Origin: Riemerella anatipestifer
Lineage (GTDB): Bacteria; Bacteroidota; Bacteroidia; Flavobacteriales; Weeksellaceae
Assembly (NCBI RefSeq): GCF_009670965.2
Contig: NZ_CP073239.1
Span: 1,860,001 to 1,924,000, forward strand
Reading direction: 5' to 3'
Length of the DNA stretch: 64,000 bases
Part shown: one piece after another, positions 37,570 to 46,626 of the stretch
Layout of the letters: every line of letters starts with the position of its first letter
Numbering within the stretch: position 1 is the first letter of the stretch
Translations under genes and position numbers: made by a program
Notes under the pieces: model-generated
Told to the model about the DNA's origin: nothing
What the model saw: the letters and a program-made list of their open reading frames with translations, nothing else
The model's database searches: none

Positions 37570-38922
37570 ATGTCTTTCTTAGATACGGTTTATATCAAAC
37601 GACTTATGAAACTTGCCTTACCCGTGATGCTAACACAGGTAGGGCAAGTTTCCGTTAATTTATTTGACAATATTATTGTAGGAAACTTACTAGGAGCCGA
37701 CGCACTGGCTTCGGTTTCTTTAGCAAACGGCATATTTTTCTCTATTTTTGTAGTAGCTTTGGGATTTTCTTTAGCAATTCCACCTTTGGTATCAGAAGCT
37801 CAAACTAGAGGAGACCATCAACAGATTAACCAAGTTTTTAGTCACGGACTTATTGTAAATGTTAGTATTGGGATTCTTCTCATTCTGCTGATTTTTGGTA
37901 TTAGTCCATTGATGTATCATCTTGACCAGCCTCCTCACATAATGCCAGATGCCGAAACCTACCTTAAAATAGTTGTGGTAAGTATTTTTCCTTTTATGAT
38001 ATTTCAAACTATGCGAGAGGTTTCAGAAGGACTTTCATTTACTATTGGAGTTACCAAGGCAACCATTATTGCTAATATCATTAATATTATTTTAAATTAT
38101 ATTTTGATAAAAGGCTTTTGGATTATCCCGAGTTTTGGAGTTGCTGGCTCGGCGTATGCCACACTCATTGCGAGAATATTCATGATGTTTTTTCTATTTT
38201 TCGTAATGAAAAAAGAGAAAGTGACTCGCCGATATATGGAAGACTTTAGTTTAAAACTAAGCTTACTTAAGAAACAAATGTTTATCAAACTCCTTAGATT
38301 AGGATTTCCGATGTCTTTACAAATGTTTTTTGAGGTTACTGCATTTGCTGCAGCTGCTTTTATTTGTGGTAAAGTAAGTGCTAGAGATATTGCCGCTCAT
38401 CAAATTGCGTTGAGTATGGCTTCTTTCACTTTTAATCTTTGTATAGGGTTTAGTGTAGCTTCTACCATTATGGTAGGTAATAAAGTAGGAGAAAAAAACT
38501 TTATCGAAGTAAGAAAAGTAGGCATTAACAACCTGAAAATAGTATTTTTATTTATGCTAATCTGCGGTATGATATTCATACTTGGTCGAGAAATCCTTCC
38601 TACTTTCTTTACTAAAAAAGAAGATGTAGAGGTATTATTTTTAGCCTCTCAACTGATGATTATTGCCGCCCTTTTTCAACTTTCAGATGGTATCCAAGTT
38701 ACAGCGTTAGGGCTTTTGAGAGGATTGCAAGATGTTAAAATTCCTAGTTTTATTACATTCATAGCCTATTGGCTGATTACCTTACCACTGGGATATTATT
38801 TATGCATCAAACTAAATATGGGTGCTTTTGGAATGTGGATAGCTCTTGGTATTGGTTTAACAATTTCTGCTCTGTTACTAGTAAGACGTTTTTTAGTTAA
38901 TAAAACATTGATGAAACTATAA
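37570..38922 (+). CDS. MATE family efflux transporter
   Basis: A 450-residue inner-membrane protein with about twelve hydrophobic spans. The MATE pattern is clear: the start LALPVMLTQVGQVSVNLFDNIIVG, then SLANGIFFSIFVV, and internal repetition, with GFPMSLQMFFEVTAFAAAAF opening the second half. MATE proteins export cationic drugs or metabolites by sodium or proton antiport; the substrate is not readable. It begins 38 bases after the response-regulator gene. Confidence 0.92.
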   Translation: MSFLDTVYIKRLMKLALPVMLTQVGQVSVNLFDNIIVGNLLGADALASVSLANGIFFSIFVVALGFSLAIPPLVSEAQTRGDHQQINQVFSHGLIVNVSIGILLILLIFGISPLMYHLDQPPHIMPDAETYLKIVVVSIFPFMIFQTMREVSEGLSFTIGVTKATIIANIINIILNYILIKGFWIIPSFGVAGSAYATLIARIFMMFFLFFVMKKEKVTRRYMEDFSLKLSLLKKQMFIKLLRLGFPMSLQMFFEVTAFAAAAFICGKVSARDIAAHQIALSMASFTFNLCIGFSVASTIMVGNKVGEKNFIEVRKVGINNLKIVFLFMLICGMIFILGREILPTFFTKKEDVEVLFLASQLMIIAALFQLSDGIQVTALGLLRGLQDVKIPSFITFIAYWLITLPLGYYLCIKLNMGAFGMWIALGIGLTISALLLVRRFLVNKTLMKL

Positions 38923-38981
38923 GCCAATTTTTTTGTTTAGTATCAGTGTATATTTTTTTATTAAAAAATGTTGGTATCGGT

Positions 38982-39016
38982 AAGATGACAAAAAACAATG
39001 TTTATTCATCTTTTTT
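38982..39016 (+). terminator. Possible terminator after the MATE gene
   Basis: A 7-bp stem (AAGATGA / TCATCTT) with a 17-base loop and a T run. The loop is long, so it is only moderately supported. Confidence 0.4.
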
Positions 39017-39030
39017 GTTTACCTTAGCTA

Positions 39031-39038
39031 TAATTTTG
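39031..39038 (+). promoter_or_regulatory. -7 element for the VOC gene
   Basis: TAATTTTG, an exact TAnnTTTG match, 20 bases before the start codon. A TTTTG tract upstream lies only about 13 bases away, so the -33 is unclear. Confidence 0.4.
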
Positions 39039-39058
39039 ATAACAAATAATTTATAAAA

Positions 39059-39496
39059 ATGACAACAGTAAACATCTATTTAAATTTTAATGGAAATTGT
39101 GAAGAAGCATTTAATTTCTATAAATCAGTGTTTGGGGGAGAATTTACCTATGTAGGGAGATTTGGTGATATGCCTCCACAAGAGGGAATGCCACCAATGA
39201 GTGAGGTGGATAAAAATAAAATTATGCACATAGGGCTTCCTATAGGAAATACCGTTTTAATGGGAAGTGATACAGGTGGAGAATGGGCACCGTCTTTTCA
39301 GCAAGGTAATAATTTTTCAATAAATATTACACCTGAAAGCAAAGAGGCCGCAGATAAACTATTTAATGGACTTTCTGCGGGAGGAAAGGTAACAATGCCG
39401 ATGGCGGACACTTTTTGGGGAGCTTATTTTGGTATGTTTACAGATAAGTTTGGTATTAATTGGATGATAAATTTTGAATCTCAGAATAATCAATAA
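39059..39496 (+). CDS. VOC family protein (PhnB/glyoxalase-like)
   Basis: A 145-residue vicinal-oxygen-chelate fold protein with two betaalphabetabetabeta modules. Family hallmarks: YLNFNGNCEEAFNFYKSVFGGEF at the start, MHIGLPIGNTVLMGSD, and FWGAYFGMFTDKFGINWMIN at the end. It is most like the PhnB/YjdN subgroup; the substrate and metal are unknown. Single gene; a strong terminator follows. Confidence 0.88.
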   Translation: MTTVNIYLNFNGNCEEAFNFYKSVFGGEFTYVGRFGDMPPQEGMPPMSEVDKNKIMHIGLPIGNTVLMGSDTGGEWAPSFQQGNNFSINITPESKEAADKLFNGLSAGGKVTMPMADTFWGAYFGMFTDKFGINWMINFESQNNQ

Positions 39497-39512
39497 ATTT
39501 GTAAAAGAAATG

Positions 39513-39548
39513 TTGCCAAAAGTTTTTCTATCTTTTGGCAATTTTTTT
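39513..39548 (+). terminator. Terminator after the VOC gene
   Basis: A perfect 10-bp stem (TTGCCAAAAG / CTTTTGGCAA), 9-base loop, then T7, 17 bases past the stop. It argues that the next gene does not start before it. Confidence 0.85.
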
Positions 39549-39557
39549 ATTAGTATT

Positions 39558-40238
39558 ATGTGTAAAATTTATCGACTTAAAAAAGCAATTCTACTAGTTT
39601 TAATTTCTGTAATAACCTGCAAAGCACAAACGACTTTAGATGTTTTAAAAGAAAAAGCACTACATAATCAGAATCCCAATAAGTGGAATGCCGAACTTTT
39701 TGAAATGGATAAAAAGTGGTTGAAAGATGCAGATTCTCAACCATTAAAATCTCTTGCTTTTCCAGTGGAAAAGTATGACTACTATGTTTTTAATATGCCT
39801 TTTAATTTTGAGATTAAAAATGAAAAATTTTCGGGTATAGTATTGGGTGAAAATATTGGAGGTAAGGAAGATAAATTTATATATAAACCTGAAGTTACAC
39901 TTATTTTTTATGCAAGGACTCAATATACAGAGTTAAATGCGGATGTTTCCTCTAGAAACTATCCATATTTGACTATGCAAGGAAGAGTTAAAATCGTTAA
40001 TAATTTTGATTTTGTGGGGGTTAAAAGTCCTGACGATTCGGGATATTTAATTGTAAATTTAAAAGTATTTGACCTACGATTTGGTAATACAATAATAATT
40101 TTTCCTAGAAAAGATAACTCATTTTATTATCTTCAAAGTGAAGAGAAATTTAAAGAAAATGAAGATATAGATAGATATATTGATAGAATTAAACAAGACC
40201 GAAGAATTATTGAAATGATAAATCTTTCAAATCAGTAA
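39558..40238 (+). CDS. Uncharacterised secreted protein (DUF1684-like)
   Basis: A 226-residue exported protein. The start chosen is the ATG at 39558: the frame is open from 39474, but earlier starts lie before or inside the VOC terminator, and 39558 gives a clean signal peptide (KKAILLVLISVITCKAQ). The mature part is beta-rich, with YLTMQGRVKIVNNFDF and FDLRFGNTIIIFPRKDN, reminiscent of DUF1684 proteins; this is tentative. First of five consecutive secreted genes on this strand. Confidence 0.65.
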   Translation: MCKIYRLKKAILLVLISVITCKAQTTLDVLKEKALHNQNPNKWNAELFEMDKKWLKDADSQPLKSLAFPVEKYDYYVFNMPFNFEIKNEKFSGIVLGENIGGKEDKFIYKPEVTLIFYARTQYTELNADVSSRNYPYLTMQGRVKIVNNFDFVGVKSPDDSGYLIVNLKVFDLRFGNTIIIFPRKDNSFYYLQSEEKFKENEDIDRYIDRIKQDRRIIEMINLSNQ

Positions 40239-40376
40239 TAAAGATATGTTTTGTGTGTAAAGTGTTTTCACTTTTTCATTAGTTTATTTTAAATTAGCAA
40301 TATTGAAATTTGATATGCTGTTTTTTTAGAGAAAGCTAAAAAGATGAAGATATAACTTTTAATAAAATTAAAATAA

Positions 40377-40832
40377 ATGAATTTTTCTAAAATATTTTAT
40401 GGGCTTGTTCTTGGGGGAGCACCACTATTCGTAAATGCCCAAGATATAAAAGAAAAAATAGTTATTGAAGGAGGTTATACCTATTTTAATAGAAGTTTTG
40501 CTGATGTTGGAGTAAAGTTTTTATTTAACAAAGAATCTATAATTGTAGGTGGAAATGCACTAGTAGGTGCTTCTAATGGTAAGCTTTTAGTTATTCCAGA
40601 GATTAATGCAACGAAATATTTTTTCAATAAAGGTAATTTACCATTCACTTTTGTAAGGTTTAATGTTTCTCCAAAAACAGTTTCTCCTCAAGTTGGATTT
40701 AGCTATTTCTTCATAGAGTTTGGTGTGGGATATGGTTTTAGTTTTGATAAGTCTATCCACTATAGAACAGAAGGATTTAGAACACAACTGAATATCAATA
40801 TTCCTTTAAAATTCAACATGAGAATAATGTAG
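40377..40832 (+). CDS. Small outer-membrane beta-barrel-like protein
   Basis: A 151-residue protein with a signal peptide (cleavage near VNAQD, about residue 21). The remainder is amphipathic beta strands (KIVIEGGYTYF, ADVGVKFLFN, QVGFSYFFIEFGVGYGFSF) ending in a strand, LNINIPLKFNMRIM. This suggests a small (about eight-stranded) outer-membrane barrel. I do not recognise the family. Confidence 0.6.
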   Translation: MNFSKIFYGLVLGGAPLFVNAQDIKEKIVIEGGYTYFNRSFADVGVKFLFNKESIIVGGNALVGASNGKLLVIPEINATKYFFNKGNLPFTFVRFNVSPKTVSPQVGFSYFFIEFGVGYGFSFDKSIHYRTEGFRTQLNINIPLKFNMRIM

Positions 40833-40928
40833 AAGGAACAAAACGGTAGATTAAAAAGATCATTCTGAATAGCGGTAATTTTTAATGAAAGCAACAAAAG
40901 CAAGAGCCTTTATATAAATTTAACTCTT

Positions 40929-41627
40929 ATGAAAAAAATACTATTAGCCCTGTTTTTAATTTTTAGTTTTTCCGATGGATTCGCCCAGTTTGCTGTCGTA
41001 AATGATAAGGACGGCTGGGTGAACATAAGAAACAGAGAGCAAAAGGGTAAAATTATAGATACTTTACCCAATGGACACCTGATTTATTGGTATGGTCCCA
41101 GTGAACCTAACGAGGAGAATTGGGGTTTTGTTCAATATGTTAAAAATGGAAAAGACCTTGAAGGAGACCTTTACAAAGATCGATATAAGTGGATTTCGGA
41201 CTTTTCATCATTGAAAATTTCAAAGAAAACAGCTAACTCTGTAACTCTAAAGCAAGAGGCTGTTACTGTAACTGTTACAAAGTCCAACTTTGATAAGAAG
41301 AAGCATAAATTCACCTATTTTAAGGATAACCCCACCATTCTATCTCATATTGATGGTAAGGCTCCTTGGGGGACCGATGGCAACCTACCGAAAGCACAAT
41401 ATGAAAAAATTAGCGTCCGTATTGGGGATAAAACGCTTATCTTACCAAAAGCAGCTTTAGAAAACGTGTATGACCCTTATCTTGATGGTGTAGAAGCTAA
41501 TTATGATAAACAGAATGATACCCTGTATATTCAAGCAATAAATGGGGATGGTGCGGGCACCTGTCTTATTATTTGGAAAATTGAAAAAGGAGTTTATAAG
41601 GATCGACTAATTGTTAACGGATTTTGA
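40929..41627 (+). CDS. Secreted protein with SH3-like domain
   Basis: A 232-residue protein with a signal peptide ending GFAQF (about residue 19). Residues 22-90 resemble a bacterial SH3 domain (DKDGWVNIRNREQKGKIIDT, LPNGHLIYWY, WGFVQYVKNG). The C-terminal part is beta-rich and ends with a NGDGAGTCLIIWKIEKG strand pair. No catalytic motif is seen. Neighbours are all secreted and uncharacterised. Confidence 0.6.
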   Translation: MKKILLALFLIFSFSDGFAQFAVVNDKDGWVNIRNREQKGKIIDTLPNGHLIYWYGPSEPNEENWGFVQYVKNGKDLEGDLYKDRYKWISDFSSLKISKKTANSVTLKQEAVTVTVTKSNFDKKKHKFTYFKDNPTILSHIDGKAPWGTDGNLPKAQYEKISVRIGDKTLILPKAALENVYDPYLDGVEANYDKQNDTLYIQAINGDGAGTCLIIWKIEKGVYKDRLIVNGF

Positions 41628-41738
41628 ATGAAAATAACAGCTTTGCAAAAGGTGGGGTTTAGGGAATGATAGAGAATTTTGTGCTATTTAGTCTTTTTTG
41701 TTTTTCTCATTATTGTATTTTTTAATATTAGAAATTCG

Positions 41739-42371
41739 ATGAAAAAATTTTTGTTGTTTTTTGTAGTATGTTTTATTTCCTGTCAGAATTCTAAATTCGT
41801 TAACAAAGGTAAACCTACTTCGGTTAAAGAAATTAGATCTTCCGAAAAGGAGAAGGAAATGCAAACCGTTATCATCAATATTATTAAAGCCTATCAGAAT
41901 AAAGATGAAAAGGCTTTAAATAAACTTATCCATAAGAAGTTTGGGATCATCTTTCTGTTTCGTATGGGAGCTCAGGATAATATCGCTAATGTTAAAAAGA
42001 TTTCTTTTGTTAAGCCCGTTCCCAATTATTTGCCTTTTGACCCTAATATCATAACTGACTATAAAATTACCCAAGAAAAACTACCGATATATAGTTGTGA
42101 AACCGAAGGCTGGAATAAACCTGCGGGAATTTATATCGACCTTAATCAAAAAGAATCGTTATTTTCTGAAATTGCAAAGTTTGAAAATGCTAACTTTGAC
42201 GAGAAACCATGGTCCGATAGTGAGGTTAAAAAACTGGAAACCATAGAGAGAAACAGTCATAAAGTCATTGTGATTGGGCAAAACCAAAAGGAATTTATTT
42301 TCTATATTGGCTATTTCGATAATATATGGTATTTAACGGCTATCGACCGATTTGAGGTTTGCTCCGCATAA
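41739..42371 (+). CDS. Uncharacterised lipoprotein
   Basis: A 210-residue protein; the ATG at 41739 gives a canonical lipoprotein signal (MKKFLLFFVVCFISCQNSK), with Cys at about residue 15. An in-frame non-ATG start 60 bases earlier would add a second hydrophobic stretch and is less likely. The middle region (KAYQNKDEKALNKLIHKKFG) is like an NTF2-type fold start, but no family is recognised. It is 26 bases before the next lipoprotein gene and probably cotranscribed with it. Confidence 0.6.
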   Translation: MKKFLLFFVVCFISCQNSKFVNKGKPTSVKEIRSSEKEKEMQTVIINIIKAYQNKDEKALNKLIHKKFGIIFLFRMGAQDNIANVKKISFVKPVPNYLPFDPNIITDYKITQEKLPIYSCETEGWNKPAGIYIDLNQKESLFSEIAKFENANFDEKPWSDSEVKKLETIERNSHKVIVIGQNQKEFIFYIGYFDNIWYLTAIDRFEVCSA

Positions 42372-42397
42372 AATCAACACAATAAATTGGAGGTGAA

Positions 42398-43111
42398 ATG
42401 AATGATTTTAAATTGCTAATCGCTTTTGTATTATTTGTATTGTTATCGTGTCATACAACCGAGAGTAAAATAGAAGAAAAGCAAATACCAACAGAAGGTG
42501 CATCGGAAAAATTAGAAAAGAAGGAAACCTTTGAAATTTCGTACGAAAAACTTTCAGATAAAGCAATTCCTCAGGGGCTTTCTTTTGAGGGAAAGGTAAA
42601 AGAGGTTGTTAGAGTAGAGGATTTACAGGGAGAGCATATAATCCTGTTAACAGAAACGGGTATTGTTCCCAGCAAAAAGGTGGTCAACGCAGACTATGAA
42701 AAAGAGGCAAAAATTTTCGTGTACGATTATCTTTACGATAAAAACGAAAATAAATATAAATTAAACTGGAAAGTTCAGGATTTTATTTTGAATTGCGAGT
42801 TTGATTTATCTATGAATTTCGTTAAAGATACTTTTAAAATCACGGATTTAAACCATAATGGTATCGCCGAAATTTGGACGATGTATTCCATGTTGTGTAC
42901 TTCGGACATTAGTCCAGATGTCATGAAAATCATTATGTATGAGGGCAAACAGAAATATGCTTTAAGGGGACACGCTACTCTAATGGCGGGCGAAGACAAG
43001 CTTGAGGAGGGCGAGTATCAATTCGACGAAAATTTATCAAAAGCCCCAAAAGAAATCAAAGACTTTGCTTTAAAAATGTGGCGAAATAATAGCATACAGA
43101 AATTAAACTAA
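42398..43111 (+). CDS. Uncharacterised lipoprotein (possible M949_RS01915-like)
   Basis: A 237-residue protein with a lipobox VLLSCHTT at about residue 18. The body (HIILLTETGIV, FVYDYLYDKNENKYKLNWKVQDFI, FKITDLNHNGIAEIWTMYSMLC, KIIMYEGKQKYALRG) resembles, from memory, a Flavobacteriia lipoprotein family named after Riemerella M949_RS01915 and linked to surface polysaccharide. That is a recollection without a search and should be tested. Last of the secreted cluster; a bidirectional terminator follows. Confidence 0.55.
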   Translation: MNDFKLLIAFVLFVLLSCHTTESKIEEKQIPTEGASEKLEKKETFEISYEKLSDKAIPQGLSFEGKVKEVVRVEDLQGEHIILLTETGIVPSKKVVNADYEKEAKIFVYDYLYDKNENKYKLNWKVQDFILNCEFDLSMNFVKDTFKITDLNHNGIAEIWTMYSMLCTSDISPDVMKIIMYEGKQKYALRGHATLMAGEDKLEEGEYQFDENLSKAPKEIKDFALKMWRNNSIQKLN

Positions 43112-43136
43112 AAGTATAGCCACTGAGTAAGAAAGA

Positions 43137-43162
43137 AAAAACCCTAGAAATTCTAGGGTTTT
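43137..43162 (+). terminator. Bidirectional terminator between the lipoprotein gene and clpP
   Basis: Stem AAAACCCTAG / CTAGGGTTTT with a 5-base loop, A-rich before and T-rich after; stops 26 and 18 bases away on either side. Confidence 0.8.
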
Positions 43163-43179
43163 ATGTTTTATCATTTTAT

Positions 43180-43854
43180 TTATTTTCTAGCTAGAACTTC
43201 GTCTATCATTCCGAATTCTTTAGCTTCTTCAGAGGTCATCCAGTAATCTCTATCAGAAGATTTTTCAACCCATTCATAAGATTGTCCAGAATGTTCAGAG
43301 ATAATATCATAAAGCTCTTTCTTTAGCTTAAGCATTTCTCTAAGATTGATTTCCATATCGCTAGCCACACCTTGAGCTCCGCCACTAGGCTGGTGTATCA
43401 TTACTCTAGAATGTTTAAGAGCAGAGCGTTTACCCTTTTCACCCGCTACAAGAAGTACAGCTCCCATAGAAGCAGCCATACCTGTACAGATAGTAGCTAC
43501 ATCAGGCTTAATGATTTGCATCGTGTCATAAATTCCCAACCCTGCATATACACTTCCGCCAGGAGAGTTAATGTAAATCTGAATGTCTTTAGAAGGGTCT
43601 GCACTCTCTAAAAATAGAAGCTGAGCCGTTACAATATTAGCAACTTGGTCGTCTATACCAGTGCCTAGAAAGATAATTCTATCCATCATCAATCTAGAAA
43701 AAACGTCCATTTGTGCTACATTCATACGGCGTTCCTCCATAATGTATGGCGTAAGGTTGGTTGGGTTAAAAGTCCCCATATATTGGTCGGTAGCTAGTCC
43801 ATTATTTCCTAAGTGCTTTACCGAAAAATCTCTAAATTCCTTTTTAATATCCAT
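43180..43854 (-). CDS. clpP: ATP-dependent Clp protease proteolytic subunit
   Basis: The serine-protease chamber that works with ClpX or ClpA/C in protein quality control. The catalytic triad is visible: Ser129 in GMAASMGAVLL, His154 in VMIHQPSGG and Asp203 in SDRDYWM. The 224 residues include a longer N-terminal propeptide region than E. coli, ending near NNGLATD. clpX is not adjacent. Single gene. Confidence 0.97.
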   Translation of the reverse strand: MDIKKEFRDFSVKHLGNNGLATDQYMGTFNPTNLTPYIMEERRMNVAQMDVFSRLMMDRIIFLGTGIDDQVANIVTAQLLFLESADPSKDIQIYINSPGGSVYAGLGIYDTMQIIKPDVATICTGMAASMGAVLLVAGEKGKRSALKHSRVMIHQPSGGAQGVASDMEINLREMLKLKKELYDIISEHSGQSYEWVEKSSDRDYWMTSEEAKEFGMIDEVLARK

Positions 43855-43933
43855 ATTGTGTTATATTTTATTTTCAAATTCAAATACCAATATTGTACCC
43901 GAAGTTTTTTGAGCGGTAAAAATAGTCATTCTG

Positions 43934-45856
43934 TCATAAAACACGAAACAATTTTTGGTCTATGGTGTTTTTTAACATCGTTAGTTTGATTATTTTTTGG
44001 TAAATCTCTGTTTTATCTTCAGCTTCTGTATTTTTCAAATCCTCTATCATTTTCATAATATACTCTCGTTTGTAGCGATAGATGGTATCGGTAACCAATT
44101 TGTTGATAGATTTTTCTTTTGGTAGAAGGTAAATGTTGTGTTTTTTCCAATCACTTAGTTGGTAAGGTTCTACTAAAGCATTGGCTACTTTATTAGTAAT
44201 TTCTTCATCCATTAAGGTAATGAAAAAACGCTCCGACCTCAGTTCATTGGTTTGGATACCTTGTTTTATTTCGTTGATGATTTTCTTGTTGGTTTCAGAT
44301 TGTATTTCACAATTATCCTCTTCCATTCTACATATCACCTCTTCAATAACGGTGGTTTGGTAAACTTTATCTTCGGCATCTTTCATTTCAATAATGTAAT
44401 CTCCATACTTTAACATCAGTTCTACCATTTGCTCTTCCAAATAGAGTAGGGCGGTGTTGGCTTTAGTAAAGTCCGAAGTAATAATCTCCAGCTTAGGTTG
44501 TGTCTGAGGTGTAGCTTTTTTAGGCGTTAAATGTTGCTGTTCTTTAACCTGTTGTTGTATGCCTAGCTCGTTAAATAAACTCTGTTCCGAAAGCCCAAAC
44601 TTGTTAGAAATTTCCTTGAGGTAAATCTCCTGTTTTAACACATTCCCGACAAATGCCACCGATTTTACAATATCTCTAATGGCTTCGGATTTTTTTATAG
44701 GGTCGTGTTCTACATCTTTGAGTAGAATTTCTGCTTTAAAATTGATGAAATCTTGGGCGTTATTTTGTATAAAATCTTCTACAAACTCCTTTGGGTGTTT
44801 CCTAGAAAATGAGTCTGGGTCGTCCCCGTCAGGGAAAAGCAATACTCTGATATTCATTCCTTCGGAAAGGAGCATATCTATACTTCTAAAGCTGGCTTTA
44901 ATCCCTGCGGCATCTCCATCAAAAAGTATGGTTACATTTTCTGTAAGTCTTTTAATGAGTTTAATTTGCTCAGTGGTAAGTGCCGTCCCAGAACTCGCTA
45001 CCACATGCTCTATCCCTGCTTGATGCAGAGCTATCACATCCATATAACCCTCTACAAGTAAACATAAATTTTGCTTAGAAATGGCTTGTTTACTTTGGTT
45101 AAGTCCGTAGAGAACATTAGATTTATGATAAATTTCTGTCTCAGGAGAATTGAGATACTTGGCAGTTTTAACATTAGATTTTAAAATTCTAGCTCCAAAC
45201 CCCAATACTCTTCCAGAAAAACTATGGATAGGAAATATAACCCTTTCTCTAAAACGGTCTACGCCATCAGGAGCGTAATCTGTGAAGATGGATAATCCTG
45301 ATTTTTCTAAAATCTCTTTGGTGTAGCCTTTAGAAATAGCATATTCTGTGAAGGCATTTTTTTGAATAGGAGAGTAGCCTAGCTGGAATTTTTTTATAAT
45401 ATCTTCTCGTAGTTCTCTCTCTTTGAAATAAGATAAACCAATACTTTTACCTTCTTCGGTTTCCCAAATTTGTTCTTGATAGTAGTGATTGGCTACTTCG
45501 TGTATTTTATAGAGTAAATCTTTTTCGGTTTGAGCTGTTTTTTCTTCTTCGGTAAGCTCTCTTTGGTGCTCTTCAATTTCAATACCGTATTTTTTTGCGG
45601 CAAATCTGAGGGCTTCGGGATAGCTGAAATTCTCTATCTCCATTAAAAAAGAAATGGCAGTACCTCCTTTTCCAGAGGAAAAATCCTTCCAAATTTGCTT
45701 GGAAGGAGACACAATAAAACTAGGTGTTTTTTCATCTACAAAAGGGCTGAGTCCTTTATAATTAGACCCAGCTCTTTTGAGTTGAACATATTCACCCACA
45801 ATTTCTTCCACTCGTATGGCGGAAAAAATTTTGTCTATCGTCTCTTTAGTTATCAA
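43934..45856 (-). CDS. dnaG: DNA primase, zinc ligands absent
   Basis: Synthesises RNA primers for replication at the fork. The N-terminal zinc-binding-domain fold is recognisable, but the four ligands are replaced: the CPFH position reads SPFV (37-40) and the CFGC position reads DFSS (58-61). The polymerase core is intact, with FRERVIFPIHSFSGRVLGFGAR, the Toprim motif LLVEGYMDVIAL and FDGDAAG. The C-terminal helicase-interaction region follows. 640 residues is a normal length. Its start lies 15 bases after the dedA stop, so the two are cotranscribed. Confidence 0.95.
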   Translation of the reverse strand: MITKETIDKIFSAIRVEEIVGEYVQLKRAGSNYKGLSPFVDEKTPSFIVSPSKQIWKDFSSGKGGTAISFLMEIENFSYPEALRFAAKKYGIEIEEHQRELTEEEKTAQTEKDLLYKIHEVANHYYQEQIWETEEGKSIGLSYFKERELREDIIKKFQLGYSPIQKNAFTEYAISKGYTKEILEKSGLSIFTDYAPDGVDRFRERVIFPIHSFSGRVLGFGARILKSNVKTAKYLNSPETEIYHKSNVLYGLNQSKQAISKQNLCLLVEGYMDVIALHQAGIEHVVASSGTALTTEQIKLIKRLTENVTILFDGDAAGIKASFRSIDMLLSEGMNIRVLLFPDGDDPDSFSRKHPKEFVEDFIQNNAQDFINFKAEILLKDVEHDPIKKSEAIRDIVKSVAFVGNVLKQEIYLKEISNKFGLSEQSLFNELGIQQQVKEQQHLTPKKATPQTQPKLEIITSDFTKANTALLYLEEQMVELMLKYGDYIIEMKDAEDKVYQTTVIEEVICRMEEDNCEIQSETNKKIINEIKQGIQTNELRSERFFITLMDEEITNKVANALVEPYQLSDWKKHNIYLLPKEKSINKLVTDTIYRYKREYIMKMIEDLKNTEAEDKTEIYQKIIKLTMLKNTIDQKLFRVL

Positions 45857-45871
45857 ATTTTTATGATGAAA

Positions 45872-46549
45872 TTAGATGCTATCTTGCTTCTTATCTTTTC
45901 CGAAAAACATTTTAATAATTACAGGTGCTGTTGTAATGACTACAATAAACAGTATTATTATTTCTAAATGTCTTTTTAAATCTATATCAAACTGGTCCAA
46001 AAATAATTTATCCAAATAATGCCCTGCAAAAATAAGTGAAAATGACCACGCAATAGCTCCAATGATGTTGTAAAGCATAAATTTACCTTTCTCCATTCCC
46101 ACAATACCAGCTACAATAGGTGCAAAAGTTCTCACGATGGGTAAAAATCTAGCTGCTATAATGGCTATTCTACCGTGTTCTTCATAAAAATCGTGAGCTT
46201 TAAAAAGATATTTTTTCTTGAAAAGGAAAGAATCTGGTCTTTCGTATAAAGTAGGTCCACTTTTTCTACCAAACCAATAGCCAACCATATTTCCTAAAAT
46301 AGCAGCAATGGCAATGGCACTAGCCAGTATAACGGTGCTTAAGAAATCACTTTTAATGATGCCAAAAGTTTCCGTAATCATAGGAACGGCATAGATACCA
46401 GAGATGAAAAGTAAACTATCTCCTGGTAAGAAAAAGCCTACAAAAAGTCCTGTTTCTGCAAATATGATAAATAACACTAACCAAAATCCTCCCATTTTGA
46501 TATAAAACTCAGGATTTAGGAGGTCTTTCCAACTTTCAAAATGATCCAT
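45872..46549 (-). CDS. DedA family membrane protein
   Basis: A 225-residue polytopic membrane protein of the DedA/VTT family, some of whose members flip phospholipids or undecaprenyl phosphate. Signatures: GFFLPGDSLLFISG near the N-terminus and ARFLPIVRTFAPIVAG in the middle, with the conserved arginines. Four to five hydrophobic spans. It lies directly upstream of dnaG and has its own -7 element. Confidence 0.9.
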   Translation of the reverse strand: MDHFESWKDLLNPEFYIKMGGFWLVLFIIFAETGLFVGFFLPGDSLLFISGIYAVPMITETFGIIKSDFLSTVILASAIAIAAILGNMVGYWFGRKSGPTLYERPDSFLFKKKYLFKAHDFYEEHGRIAIIAARFLPIVRTFAPIVAGIVGMEKGKFMLYNIIGAIAWSFSLIFAGHYLDKLFLDQFDIDLKRHLEIIILFIVVITTAPVIIKMFFGKDKKQDSI

Positions 46550-46570
46550 ACTTATTTTTTACTTGATGCA

Positions 46571-46578
46571 CAAAAATA
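46571..46578 (-). promoter_or_regulatory. -7 element for dedA-dnaG
   Basis: Minus strand reads TATTTTTG, 22 bases upstream of the dedA start; no clear -33. Confidence 0.45.
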
Positions 46579-46626
46579 CTTAATTAAATTCTTTTTAGTC
46601 CTATCTATAAAGAGATTTAACAAATT

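Noticed and set aside
39474-39557. Earlier start for the DUF1684-like gene
   Set aside because: These codons overlap the VOC gene and its terminator, and the signal peptide begins properly at 39558.
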